Assembly (NCBI GenBank): GCA_030247855.1
Contig: JAPDRN010000226.1
Span: 1-30,452, forward strand
Direction: 5' to 3'
Source of the DNA: Knufia peltigerae
Taxonomy: Eukaryota > Ascomycota > Eurotiomycetes > Chaetothyriales > Trichomeriaceae
Length of the DNA: 30,452 nucleotides
Made by a program: the position numbers and the translations under genes. This document shows positions 21,222 through 30,452 of the stretch, one piece after another (position 1 is the stretch's first letter; each line of letters starts with the position of its first letter). A model generated the notes under the pieces. That model was not told where the DNA came from and ran no database searches. It worked only from the letters and a program-made list of their open reading frames with translations.

Positions 21222-22619
21222 TCAAGAGCTCGTCTTCATGCGCCCACAGCTCGCACACGTCCACCACTGACTCTCCATCCAGTTGCCACAGCCGTGACAC
21301 ATCCACCCGACCGGCCTGGACTGTGCTTTTGCGGTGGCCTGAGAATCGAATCTCGCAAGTGCCTCTGCGCTCGACAGACGTGGCTTTAGGCTCGTGTGGT
21401 CTTGGGGGCTCGACCGAGCAGACGTTGTCGTCGTCGTCGTCGTCGTTCGAGGTTTGGGCCGACTGTGAGATGGTGGCGGTGGTGGTGAAGGATCGAGTGC
21501 CGAGTGTGCATATGTGGCCGGCCGTTCTGTCTCACAAGCTCCGCACATTAGGTATTGAATCGGATTGATGAGGGTGCAGATTTCACACGTCCACGTCTCT
21601 GCCTCGGGTTCGTGCTCAGGCTCTGCTGGTCTTTTGGCTGACCGTTTGGGAGCATTGGTGTCGTCTCGTCCATTCGCCTCTGCCTCCTCGCTCTTCTTCG
21701 TTGCTTGGAGTTGCCGTTCAATTTGCATTTGTTGTTCACGGAGAGCTCTGGCGTCAAGCGGCGTTGGGAGCATGCTCGTCCGCAAGCTTGGTGGAGACGT
21801 CGTTGCGCCGCGCATACCTGCCGGATTCTCCTGACTGGGGGGCACGTAGTCCTTGCCGAAGAGTGCACTTTCCTCCTCCTGGATGAGATCGATGAAGGCC
21901 TGCATGAGCGCAGCATCGTTCTCGTCCTGCTTGTCTGCCTTGGTGGTGGTGACCTTGTCCTTCTCTTGTGCAGCAACTTGGGCGCCGTGGTCCCTGGCAC
22001 TGCCGCAGCCTCGCTCGATACGTAGGCGTTTCTCCGCTGCCGCCGCAATGATTTCTCGTGCGTTCTGGCCGCGCACGATGCCCTGGCCCCCCAGACGCTG
22101 ACCACTGCCTTTGTTGAGTGTACGGCGCCGTTCGGCGGCGGCACGAGCTTGCCGTTTGATTTCATTCACCGGGACGCGGCGCCCGCCCAGGCGGTTCCCC
22201 TTGCCCAGGAATCCTTCGCCCGTGTAGCCTTTGCGGAGGAGGGCTTCGTGCTCGTCGCGCAATTTGTCCCACAGGGCATTGAATGCCTGATGGTGTGGGC
22301 CGTGGACGATATGGCAGAGTTCGTGAAGCATGGTATCCAGCACACTCTCGAATGGGAGGAACTGAGTATCGTCGTCCGCATGCCGGAGGCGGAGACAGAT
22401 TTTCTCGCCGCGGTTGACGTTCAAACCTAGGAGATTTGCCTCTCTGGGGTAGAATTCGGTCAACACGCCAACACGCCAATTGCGCTGGCGCATTATGGGT
22501 TTGACCATGGAGGCGATTTTCTGAAGCATTTGCAGGGCTTCGCGTGGCCGTGACTTCTCCGATAGATGTTGGAACTCGTCGACTAAAGGGTCGAGTTCGG
22601 ATGGGTGAGTTACCGTCAT
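21222..22619 (-). CDS. wss1: Wss1-type DNA-dependent metalloprotease (WLM domain)
   Basis: Wss1 proteins cut DNA-protein crosslinks and act with SUMO and Cdc48; they are the fungal counterparts of SPRTN. The single exon gives 465 residues from the start at 22619, which sits right before the WLM domain. An in-frame ATG at 22709 would add 30 residues without obvious conservation. Visible features are LLGLNVNRG, the zinc site HELCHIVHGPH (99-109), and the sequence GYTGEGFLGKGNRLGG after it. Two RanBP2-type zinc fingers follow: WTCEIC...CGAC (343-362) and WMCHGC...CASC (439-459). The stretch between them has poly-Pro and poly-Thr runs; the poly-Thr comes from a trinucleotide repeat at about 21425-21447. 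FLGKGNRLG resembles the FxGxGxxLG SHP box that binds Cdc48. It is tail-to-tail with erdS and divergent from the DUF1776 gene. Confidence 0.92.
   Translation of the reverse strand: MTVTHPSELDPLVDEFQHLSEKSRPREALQMLQKIASMVKPIMRQRNWRVGVLTEFYPREANLLGLNVNRGEKICLRLRHADDDTQFLPFESVLDTMLHELCHIVHGPHHQAFNALWDKLRDEHEALLRKGYTGEGFLGKGNRLGGRRVPVNEIKRQARAAAERRRTLNKGSGQRLGGQGIVRGQNAREIIAAAAEKRLRIERGCGSARDHGAQVAAQEKDKVTTTKADKQDENDAALMQAFIDLIQEEESALFGKDYVPPSQENPAGMRGATTSPPSLRTSMLPTPLDARALREQQMQIERQLQATKKSEEAEANGRDDTNAPKRSAKRPAEPEHEPEAETWTCEICTLINPIQYLMCGACETERPATYAHSALDPSPPPPPSHSRPKPRTTTTTTTTSARSSPQDHTSLKPRLSSAEALARFDSQATAKAQSRPVGWMCHGCGNWMESQWWTCASCGRMKTSS
21425..21447. repeat. TCG trinucleotide repeat inside the wss1 coding region
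   Basis: About seven GTC/TCG units encode a poly-Thr run on the minus strand, between the two zinc fingers. Because it is a triplet repeat, length change would keep the frame, so it may vary in length between strains. Confidence 0.85.
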
Positions 22620-23207
22620 AATGGCAGAGGCAAGGAACCTTGTAGAACAGCTGTGTACAGAAAGTTGGCCAGATTTTTGGGATTCGGTGTGTCCTTTATC
22701 CCTGTCCAATACTCAGGAGAGAATAAAGAAATACGCCAACACACTCCCCCGCTAAGATATATTTCTTTCCTTCATTGTAAAATAAACCCAAGGACTAACC
22801 AACTGACAAACATGCAGGTCACTCCAAACAAGTGAAGGAGAAAACGGCAAGTCACTATTAAAGACCACGAGCAGTCAGGATGTACCGGAAAACACCAGTG
22901 ATTTTGTCTACGGTAGTGAGTAGAGGATTCGTAAGAATCTCAGCCTGATGAAGTGGAGGCGAATTACTTCAGTACTGACAACTTGTACGAATACGAGTAT
23001 GCCAGCCAATACAGAGTTAACCGTACATCCCGTATCAGCACGTGATCGTCGTCATCGGGCTTCCTAGTTGCCGATTGGCCTGCAGTCAACAACTGATAGA
23101 GTCCTAGTCCGTAGTAAATCGCAAGAGTATCAAGAGCCCTCAGACCACACAGTCTGTACTCAACCTCAAACAGTAGTTGTACGAGTAGGAAATGCGATTG
23201 ACCCAAC
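22620..23207. promoter_or_regulatory. Divergent intergenic region of wss1 and the DUF1776 gene
   Basis: This 588-base gap separates two outward-facing start codons and must hold both promoters. No clear TATA box is seen on either strand close to the starts and no open frame is convincing. If the longer wss1 start at 22709 is used, the gap shrinks by 90 bases. Confidence 0.5.
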
Positions 23208-24797
23208 ATGACGAGTGACGATCAGCAGTTTCTTGATTTGGTGAGTAGGCCTTCCCTACATTCTTTTAAGACTGTGCTGATGTTCTCCGTCCAGCTTGCG
23301 TCCATACCGCAGGACATGGCGGCTTACGGTAGTCGCATTGCAGATTACATTGAGAAGCACACCAATGCCATAGCCTCCGACATCCGCGACGCAATTGACA
23401 ATGCAGATTGGATACCCGACTCTCTGCGACCTCCGCGGCAGCCTGTCAACGGACCTGCGTATTTCCCACGGACTCCCTCGCCTCCGCAGGGTCTCCTCGA
23501 CAAGACCACAGCGTGGATCTCGAGGAATCGTACCATCATTGCTGTCTGTGTCGCCTTCACAGGCACGACCCTGTTCATGATACACAGAAGGAAGAAGGCC
23601 CATGCTAGGAAGAGAAGGGCGAAAAAATTGCCCAACGGCGGGAAGAAAGAGATCGTGGTTCTGGCGTGCTCGACGTTCCACGACGCTCTGACACGCTCTC
23701 TGGCCCTTGATCTTGAAAGGCGAGGTTACGTGGTGTACGTCACCGTCTCGTCGACAGAAGAAGACTCCTTGGTCCACCAAGAAGCAAAGCCGGATCTGCG
23801 TCCGTTGTGGATCGACCTGACGTCCACCGTTCCAAACCCAGCGGTCGACGTGCACCCCAACCTTGAACCGATTCGAGAATTGCTCTCACATCCCGTCCAA
23901 ACGCAGAATCACATGAGCCTCGCGGGCATCGTCATCTTTCCCGGCTGCTCTGGTTACGCCGAAGGACCCCTTGCCCTCCTGCCACCGAGCGACATTGTCG
24001 ACAACATCAATACCCGGCTGGTCGCTCCGGTCCTCACCGTCCAGCAGTTCCTCCCGCTCCTCGCGAGTCACAGCGTCGACCCAAGGTCCCCCGCCTCCAT
24101 TGTCATCGCTTATCCCTCGATACCCAACTCCTTGTCACCGCCCCGTCAGATCCCAGAGTGCCTGGTGACGTCTTCGCTTTCTGCCCTCGCGTCCTCCTTG
24201 AAGAGGGAGGTGAAGGCAGCCAAAGCCAACATCACTGTTTCTGAACTCAAGCTGGGTAACTTTGACATGGGTTCCGTCGCCTCATCTCGGACGACGCCCA
24301 CGCAGTCCGCGTACTACCCCGCCTCCGGCACTTCCGGAACGTCTTCGGCCTTGACGCCGTGGCACTCGTCCCAGCGTGCAGCCTTGCAACGCAAAACACT
24401 CGGCCAGCGCAGTTTCATTCGTGGCTCGTCTGCCCGGGAGTTTCACAACGCCGTCTTTGACGCCCTCGCGCCGCCGCAGACGTTCAAAGCCTTTGGCCGG
24501 TTCGAATGGACGGCTACGCGGAGGCCCGGGGTGGTCTTCGTGGGGACCGGTGCCAGGATCTACGACGTTGTCGGCCGCATGATGCCGGACGGTCTCGTCG
24601 CTTTCATGATGGGCCACCGAAGGCGTGAAGACGACGAGATTGACGTGCGACAGGCAAGGGTACGCCATTTTGCACAACACGACCACGGAGACAGGGACAG
24701 CTCTGCCGGAAGTGCTGAGCAGCGTGGTCCCGCTGCGTCGACGGTCTGGGGCTTTGGTTCGGCGGGCAGTGAAAGTGGCATCTGGGAAAAGGTTTGA
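23208..24797 (+). CDS. DUF1776 family protein (SDR-like, Ysc83-related)
   Basis: The predicted exons are 23208-23240 and 23295-24797, giving 511 residues. The intron 23241-23294 has GTGAGT and CCAG ends and a CTGAT branch. It is 54 nt long with no stop, so a frame also runs straight through it. The first exon encodes only 11 residues. A membrane segment lies at about 91-108 (IIAVCVAFTGTTLFMI), followed by a strongly basic stretch (HRRKKAHARKRRAKK), as in tail-in organelle membrane proteins. The rest has a Rossmann-like start (EIVVLACSTFHDALTRSLA) resembling short-chain dehydrogenases. DUF1776 is a fungal family that includes yeast Ysc83, reported as mitochondrial; its function is unknown. The family call rests on recognition of the overall pattern and could be checked by a profile search. 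Confidence 0.72.
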   Translation: MTSDDQQFLDLVSRPSLHSFKTVLMFSVQLASIPQDMAAYGSRIADYIEKHTNAIASDIRDAIDNADWIPDSLRPPRQPVNGPAYFPRTPSPPQGLLDKTTAWISRNRTIIAVCVAFTGTTLFMIHRRKKAHARKRRAKKLPNGGKKEIVVLACSTFHDALTRSLALDLERRGYVVYVTVSSTEEDSLVHQEAKPDLRPLWIDLTSTVPNPAVDVHPNLEPIRELLSHPVQTQNHMSLAGIVIFPGCSGYAEGPLALLPPSDIVDNINTRLVAPVLTVQQFLPLLASHSVDPRSPASIVIAYPSIPNSLSPPRQIPECLVTSSLSALASSLKREVKAAKANITVSELKLGNFDMGSVASSRTTPTQSAYYPASGTSGTSSALTPWHSSQRAALQRKTLGQRSFIRGSSAREFHNAVFDALAPPQTFKAFGRFEWTATRRPGVVFVGTGARIYDVVGRMMPDGLVAFMMGHRRREDDEIDVRQARVRHFAQHDHGDRDSSAGSAEQRGPAASTVWGFGSAGSESGIWEKV

Positions 24798-25164
24798 CGA
24801 TGGATGATTATTATTTTTTACATTTTAATGACTTGTACGTATGAAGATTCTACTCAATCAATTGCACCACTTTTACTTTCTGAACAATTACGCATGCGAA
24901 CACATCAGAGATCTGCACACAGTGAGACGTATCCTTATCCTATAGCCAAGTCTTGGTATGACCTGCAAAAGTTGAATCACACGCGACTCCTTATCATGTC
25001 TTGTAATGCAGGGGAGGCTCCATGACGACTCGTTTGTATGGAGTTGGTGATGGACGGACATATTTCACTTGTCTAAGGTATATATATATATCATGTGGCT
25101 CAGCTGCATCCGAAACCCCGGCAATGCCCGCTTGACATCAGGTCTGTTCTCGGGTCGCTTCGGG
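24798..25164. other. Intergenic region between converging DUF1776 and vps33 genes
   Basis: This 367-base gap is tail-to-tail and presumably contains both 3' UTRs. It includes a (TA)n microsatellite at 25079-25091. Nothing else is seen. Confidence 0.6.
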
Positions 25165-27451
25165 CTACTGAGAAGTAATACCTGATCCCAGATGCGCCTT
25201 CTCAATGACCCCGTCCATGATGCTTCTTCCACTGACGACCCCGGTGGTGCAAATGACTATCTTCCTTCTCTGGCCGGACTCGGCGATCTTTCGACCAATG
25301 AACCTGAGGGCAGCTATTTCGGTAAAGGTGATTCCGCCGAGAAACATGACGAAGACGGTCTTCCATCCTCCTGTGCCAGCGAGGGCGGCCTTGGCCTTTG
25401 CGGCTTTCTCGTCCGTCGCTTTCTGCGCGAGGCTAAATGTTGGGCCTCGGGCCGATTTCAAAATGTCCTCGAAGCCCGTCCAGCCGGTGCTGGAAGGCGT
25501 CAGAGGCAACGACGACTTGTGTAACGCCTGGAGATATTGTTTCTGCAGGATACACTGCACCATCCTCACGCTGAGTGGAGCATAGCCTGAATACACGTAG
25601 GCGATGTCTTCGGGATCCTGCTCGTTGTATTCGTCGATGATGAGACGAAGTTCTTTCCTGAGATAAGCGTAATTCGTTTTCGTACCCTTTTCCTGGTTTC
25701 CTCCACCGCCGACAGGGAGTAGTAGTGCCGATGCAGAAGAACGGGGCTGGAGGAGTTCCATCTTTTCAAGCGCGTCGAGAGTGGTAAGATGCTGGAACCC
25801 GTACGCGTGCAGGATTTGGCGCCGAAATGAATCCAAATCTTTAGGTCGAAGTCCGCCTGCGATGGTAGACTCTAGGCATAAGAGGCGGAGTATGGTGCTG
25901 AGAGGTGCATCTCGTGCGATTAATTCTTCTATGGTCTCGTGTTGATAAACAGGATCCGTCCCGGCAGCTACATTTTGTTGAACCTCGAGTTCGCGATTGA
26001 ATGTCTCCGACCGCGTATGTTTCATCATGTCGTCGGCGAGATTCGTATGGAGTGCTAGAGACTGGTGCTCTTGTTGAAATCCTGGAAGCTTGTTGACAAA
26101 GTCACGCAACTCATTGATCCCTCGAGCACTGTGACGACCTTCATACTCCGATTCGAGACGTCGAGCAATCTTGTTTAGATGGGGCCCGATCAGAGCGAAG
26201 TTAGAAGACCTTAACTGTTCAAACAGCGGGTCTGAGGAATCAAGTTGTATTTTGCGTTTCAAGCTTTGGCGAACTGCTAGAGGCGGCGACGTTGAAGATG
26301 ATCCGGTGTTCGATCGCTGTTGAGGGCCGGCTCCTATTATTGACGAATCCACCTCTGCTCGATTGTGTTTAATCCCAACCATTTCGTCAATCAAACCCTC
26401 GTAGGTCAACTGTGTTAGAAGGGTAGTAGCAAAGTCAACATCGCGATCAATGATGATGAGCTGTTCAATAGAAGTACTTGGCATGCTTGTGTACTGTGTT
26501 GCAGCTTCGTCGGCGTCCAATTCTCTCCGTCCACGAAGTAGTAGATTCGCTAGCTTTCGAGCGTTGTCGCCCTTTCCTAAAATACGCGGAAACAGACCAT
26601 GACGCTGCTGAATGGCCATTAGAGCTTTCGAAGCGAGATATAGTGGCGAGGGATCATGTCTCTGTAGGCGTGTAAGCTTGAGAGCTCGCATCATGCACAT
26701 AAGGATCAGTAGCATGTACCAGGTATAAATCGTGGAAGGCTCCATCCAGCTCCATTGAAAGCATGTCATCTTCTAGAGGCAGAAAGTAAAGAGGTAGTTC
26801 TGAGATATTGACATCGCCCAAGACGCCTTCATCTTCAAGGATCTTGTTCGAGACCAACGTCCTCCTTGGTGCCCATATTACCGAGATCTCATGCTCGACC
26901 GTGACATTCTTCTGAAGCTTCTTTATCTGCTCTTTAAGAATATAAATTCAGGGTCAGCATTGTGAATGTGATAATCAAAGTTAGAATAAATATTGGATGC
27001 TTCTGAAATACTGTCTTTGGGATTTCGAACTTGGTAGCCTTGAGTGAGGAAAGGGTGGAACAAGTCCACACAGCATCTCGTTGCATCTGGTCCCCGAAAA
27101 CAAATAGAGACGAAGGCTTACCTGCTACAGCCTGGACTAGGGGTGCCTTCTCCCCGTGCACAAGATACACGATATTCCTCTGCGAGGAATCGGTGTTGCC
27201 ATTTTCAAGTTCGAAAACCTTGTCTACGCCATATTCCTTGAGGGTTGGAAATTGAACGAACAGACTCAACAAGCCTGTCAAGTCTCTTCCGATGACCAGA
27301 TTCTTCTTTCCTCGAACCTATCGCCGTTGTAAGCAGGGTGTTCTGGGAGTCAAGGATTTAGTGATGGCCGTACGCCTTCGAGTAAGCCGAGGAGATCCTT
27401 TCTGGCTTTGTTCTTGATATGTTCAGCTTCTTTGTCAATATTTGGGGCCAT
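25165..27451 (-). CDS. vps33: Vacuolar sorting SM protein Vps33 (HOPS/CORVET subunit)
   Basis: Vps33 is the Sec1/Munc18 subunit of the HOPS and CORVET tethers and chaperones SNARE pairing for fusion at the vacuole and endosome. The predicted exons are 27374-27451, 27122-27317, 26720-26931 and 25165-26676, giving 665 residues. The introns are 27318-27373 (56 nt), 26932-27121 (190 nt, CTGAC branch about 20 nt before the acceptor) and 26677-26719 (43 nt, short). Family landmarks are VRGKKNLVIGRDL near the start, GVDKVFELENGN, QQRHGLFPRILGKGDNA, IDRDVDFATTLLTQLTYEGL (about 238-257) and FLGGITFTEIAALRFI (about 615-632), as expected for Vps33 rather than Sec1, Sly1 or Vps45. The start MAPNIDKEAEH matches where the family begins. 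It is divergent from sec9. The 43-nt intron is the least certain junction. Confidence 0.9.
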
Positions 27452-27812
27452 CGGCCTTGACGAGTATTCACTGTGTAGGGGTCAACCCATCCGATGTTAT
27501 GTCTCAAGGAGGAGGAGATGATGCCGTATGTGTTTCAACTGAAGAAAAGTACCTGAGATCCTTGCCTGCCCAGGCTCTACCCAATTACTGCCAAGCGCGG
27601 GGGCTTATCTTATCGGTGCGGACGGCAACCGGACTTTAGGGTCGCAGTTGTTCTAGAAGCCTGGACTGCACCGCCTTGTCAGCCGCGTCGTCGACGTTTC
27701 ACCTTGAGATCCTTTCCATTCCCTCAAAATTACTGCCTACAAGAACCCCTTCCGACGCTCAACCTCGCCTTGACTTTCTTGAATCAGTGTCAATTTGCTT
27801 GTATATGTCGAA
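27452..27812. promoter_or_regulatory. Bidirectional promoter between vps33 and sec9
   Basis: Only 361 bases separate the start codons of two outward-facing genes, both for proteins of the membrane-fusion machinery. The leaders and promoters of both must fit here. No obvious TATA box is present, which is usual for housekeeping genes. Confidence 0.6.
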
Positions 27813-29210
27813 ATGGGCAAGTTCAGCCTCAAGAAGGGTGACAATGATGACGACTCCAGCAGACTGGCCCTTTTCGGGTCCCGTTCGAAGTCCAAATCCC
27901 CTGCTCCTCCCACAAACAACCCCTACGCCCAGCCTGCAGTCCCTCCCGATCCGTACACAAGAGCAAAGATGAGTGCTGGAGTGGCTCCCCCTTCAGAGCA
28001 ATCTTCAAAAGGTGGCTTCCATGCTGGACCGGGTCCTCTGGGTCATTCAGGATTGCCTGGTCCTGGACAGCAGAGACCGCCACAAGGCCGGGGCAACCCA
28101 TATGGTAACAATCAGCCCGGTGGCTATGACAAGACGTACGACTCTACACAAGGGGGCTATGGCTCAGATAAATTTGGCAATCAGAATGGCTATGGTGGTG
28201 GTGGCGGTAGTGGCGGTAGTGGCGGCAATCCTTATGCCAGTGTACAGCAACCCAGCGGTACTTCACGGCAAGGCGGCTACGGGGGACTGGGCCCTTCCAA
28301 TATCTACGACAATGACTCCAACCGTGACGAGCTCTTCGGCGGTGCCCGGGAGCGTGTGCAGCAAAAGCAACAGAACCAGCCGAGCGGGCCCCCTGACTAC
28401 CAGTACAACTCAACCACCGATGGTGGCGATCGAAGCTACGGAGCATATGGAGATCGTCAACTCACAGCCGAAGAGGAGGAAGAGGAGGACATTCAGGCTA
28501 CAAAACAAGAAATCAAGTTTATGAAACAACAAGATGTGGCTTCCACCAGAAACGCCTTGCGGATCGCTGCTCAGGCTGAAGAGATGGGCCGCAATACTCT
28601 TGCTAGGCTGGGTGCACAAGGCGAACGAATGCACAACACGGACAGAAATCTCGATATTGGAAACAATCACATCAACATCGCAGAAGACAAGACCAAAGAA
28701 CTGAAAACACTGAATCGAAGCATGTTCGCAGTGCACGTCAACAATCCTTTCACCGCGAAGGAAAGGCGGGCTCGACGAGATGAGCAGATTATGGAACGCC
28801 ACCATAATGAGAGAGAAGCCCGGGAAGCGACAAGGGAGGCTGCCTTCCAGAGTACTCAGCGTATGAATCAGAATTTCAAAGGGCTGGATGATGCTTCAGC
28901 AGCACCTCGGGGGAAACAAAGTCTGGCTGAAAGAGCGAAATATCAATTCGAAGCAGACAGCGAGGATGATGCCATGGAAAATGAAATCGATCGAAATCTC
29001 GACGACCTTACTGGGGCAGCCAAACGACTAAATTTGCTGGCACGTGCTACAGGTGAAGAAGTCGAACAGCAAAACCAATTGATTCAGAATATTGCGGAAA
29101 AGGTGAGTTTCATGATGCACATCTTGATTCATTAGCTGACAACAAGACAGAGCGACCGCTTCGACGACCGCTTGCACTTCCAAACCGAGCGTTTGAAGAG
29201 AATCAGATAG
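27813..29210 (+). CDS. sec9: Plasma-membrane Qbc SNARE Sec9 (SNAP-25 family)
   Basis: Sec9 gives two of the four helices of the exocytic SNARE complex, with Sso and Snc, at the plasma membrane and hyphal tip. Exons 27813-29102 and 29151-29210 encode 449 residues; the 48-nt intron has GTGAGT and ACAG ends. The N-terminal half is a low-complexity Gly/Asn/Pro/Gln region with repeated NPY and GGYG units, as in other fungal Sec9 proteins. The Qb helix runs about 226-306 (zero-layer Gln near 269 in GAQGERM). The Qc helix runs about 386-449 and is split by the intron just after its zero-layer Gln (near 419-420 in EVEQQNQLI). There is no cysteine-rich palmitoylation loop, in line with fungal Sec9. 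The start is the ATG of MGKFSLKKG, the family's usual N-terminus; no upstream frame improves it. Confidence 0.95.
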
Positions 29211-30452
29211 GGTTTTCTTGCAAATGGAAATATAGACGATATACTTCTTCATGGCAGTATCCCGTTCGAGGAAAAATATCGAGGGCTGCTTGATGGATGT
29301 CCCAGCTTGTGTCTTATTGCGGGGCAAATCGGAAGATACTTGTAGTGGTGCCTCACAGATCTGGATCAGCATGATCAGCCCGACCCGAGCGACGATCAAC
29401 AACACGATCGCATATCAAACGCTTACAACAACCTGTGAACCGTATGCTCAGGTCGATATACCTAGACGCCATTCATGAGCCGGAGTAATAATGTCTACAC
29501 TATATGATAGATCCATCAGGAAACAGCTCTCTGTTATCTGCGAGCAGAAATTGTCAGGTCCACTGGAAATACTAGCAGGGGCACTGGAGGTTGGATCGTA
29601 TGTGCGCTCACCGCTGAATTGTCTAGCAGATCAGTGCTAATGGCGTTGGTTACAAGATTCTGCGGATTTGTTTATAGGTAAACATGAGTTTGGGTCTGGT
29701 CACAGGTTTCGAGCTCTGAAAAGCTTTGTTATGCACGGCGCAAAGCGATGAATCTGCCTGCCACAGATTTCTGAATTCTCATAGCTGCATTCGCTCTCAG
29801 ACATCCCCTTCACGCATGGTCTTTGTGTGCTGAGCCTCCGGGGCATCGTCGATCTCTAATTTCATTCCTCGATCTGACGGAGTCAGGAATCGGATGCATT
29901 TTTTGACATGCGAACAAGGGTACAATGGACACAGTCTGTAGGTACCTCCACTACAGAACATAATCTCTATCCTTTCCGGGTCAGTGCGTTCATGATTCGG
30001 CTAGCTAGTTGTGATGAAAAAATGTCCTAGCGAGTTTGGTAGCGAGATTGAATCTCACAGACCATCCAGCAGTCTTAGACTTGCGGAACGAAAAGGAGTA
30101 AGTTCACATCCTTTGGGGCGGCTATATCGCACAGTACAGTAAGGGTCGGAAGTATTTGTGTGGCGTTCCCGGATCTGCAAAGATCGTCGATGTCTCGATG
30201 GGAGACACCGGGGCAGATTCAACGACAAAATAATCCTTTCCGGAGTCCAATTTCAATAACTGCGCCATCGGATCTCGTTCGCCAGAGGGTCAACAGTGGA
30301 TAGGAACTCAATTAGCTCAACAAGACACCGATTTCACGGTTAGCACTCTCACAATCCAGGTCTCGTTGGGTGGAGGGTTCTGTGGCCGCAGACAGTTTCC
30401 AGGCCGTGCTGGCGGTCACGTCCGATGATCCCACTGCACTGCGTGGGCGCGA
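29211..30452. other. Non-coding right end of the window
   Basis: After the sec9 stop codon I see its presumed 3' UTR and then about 1 kb with no convincing open frame on either strand. A small perfect inverted repeat, GAGATT-G-AATCTC, lies at 30044-30056. The sequence becomes more GC-rich in the last 100 bases, which could be the approach to a gene beyond the edge. Confidence 0.5.

Noticed and set aside
21335..21355. GAATCGAATCTC-like stretch as a possible tRNA B box
   Set aside because: It lies inside the wss1 coding exon and no matching A box or cloverleaf is found beside it.
30044..30056. Perfect inverted repeat GAGATT-G-AATCTC
   Set aside because: Thirteen bases is too short to call a terminator or element in a eukaryotic genome; chance occurrence is likely.

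Overview
The window is nuclear DNA from a filamentous ascomycete (Pezizomycotina). The evidence is widely spaced single genes, introns of mostly 43-65 nt with GT-AG ends and CTAAC/CTGAC-type branch sites just upstream of the acceptor, and proteins whose relatives are fungal: a fungal plasma-membrane H+-ATPase, a fungal aspartyl-tRNA synthetase/DUF2156 fusion, DUF1776, Sec9 and Vps33. A class or genus cannot be fixed from the sequence alone. I found no rRNA, tRNA, CRISPR array, intact transposon or telomere repeat.

Layout. (1) About 1-2269: non-coding DNA with microsatellites. (2) 2270-5368, minus: pma1-type proton pump in three coding exons, with a probable 5'-leader intron and a TATA box further upstream. 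(3) About 5950-10750: a 4.8-kb stretch with no convincing gene. (4) 11062-12513, plus: a three-exon gene for an unrecognised secreted protein of 451 residues. (5) 13771-15282, minus: an alpha/beta hydrolase with an intact HGGG motif and Ser-Asp-His triad. (6) 17209-20196, plus: a 957-residue aspartyl-tRNA synthetase fused to a C-terminal DUF2156 aminoacyl-transferase domain. (7) 21222-22619, minus: a Wss1-type WLM metalloprotease. (8) 23208-24797, plus: a DUF1776 protein. (9) 25165-27451, minus: the SM protein Vps33. (10) 27813-29210, plus: the Qbc SNARE Sec9. (11) The last 1.2 kb is non-coding.

The most interesting unit is the divergent pair at 13771-20196. The AspRS-DUF2156 fusion has the architecture of ErdS, which takes aspartate from Asp-tRNA and esterifies it to ergosterol. 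The neighbouring hydrolase is the right kind of enzyme to be ErdH, which removes that aspartate. Together they would form a two-gene circuit for reversible, tRNA-dependent sterol aspartylation. The system has been described, so the novelty here is the linkage in this genome and the 1.9-kb shared control region. A second divergent pair, vps33-sec9, places two membrane-fusion genes around only 361 bp. A short motif, TACGGAGTA/TACTCCGTA, recurs in several non-coding gaps and is not explained by any gene.
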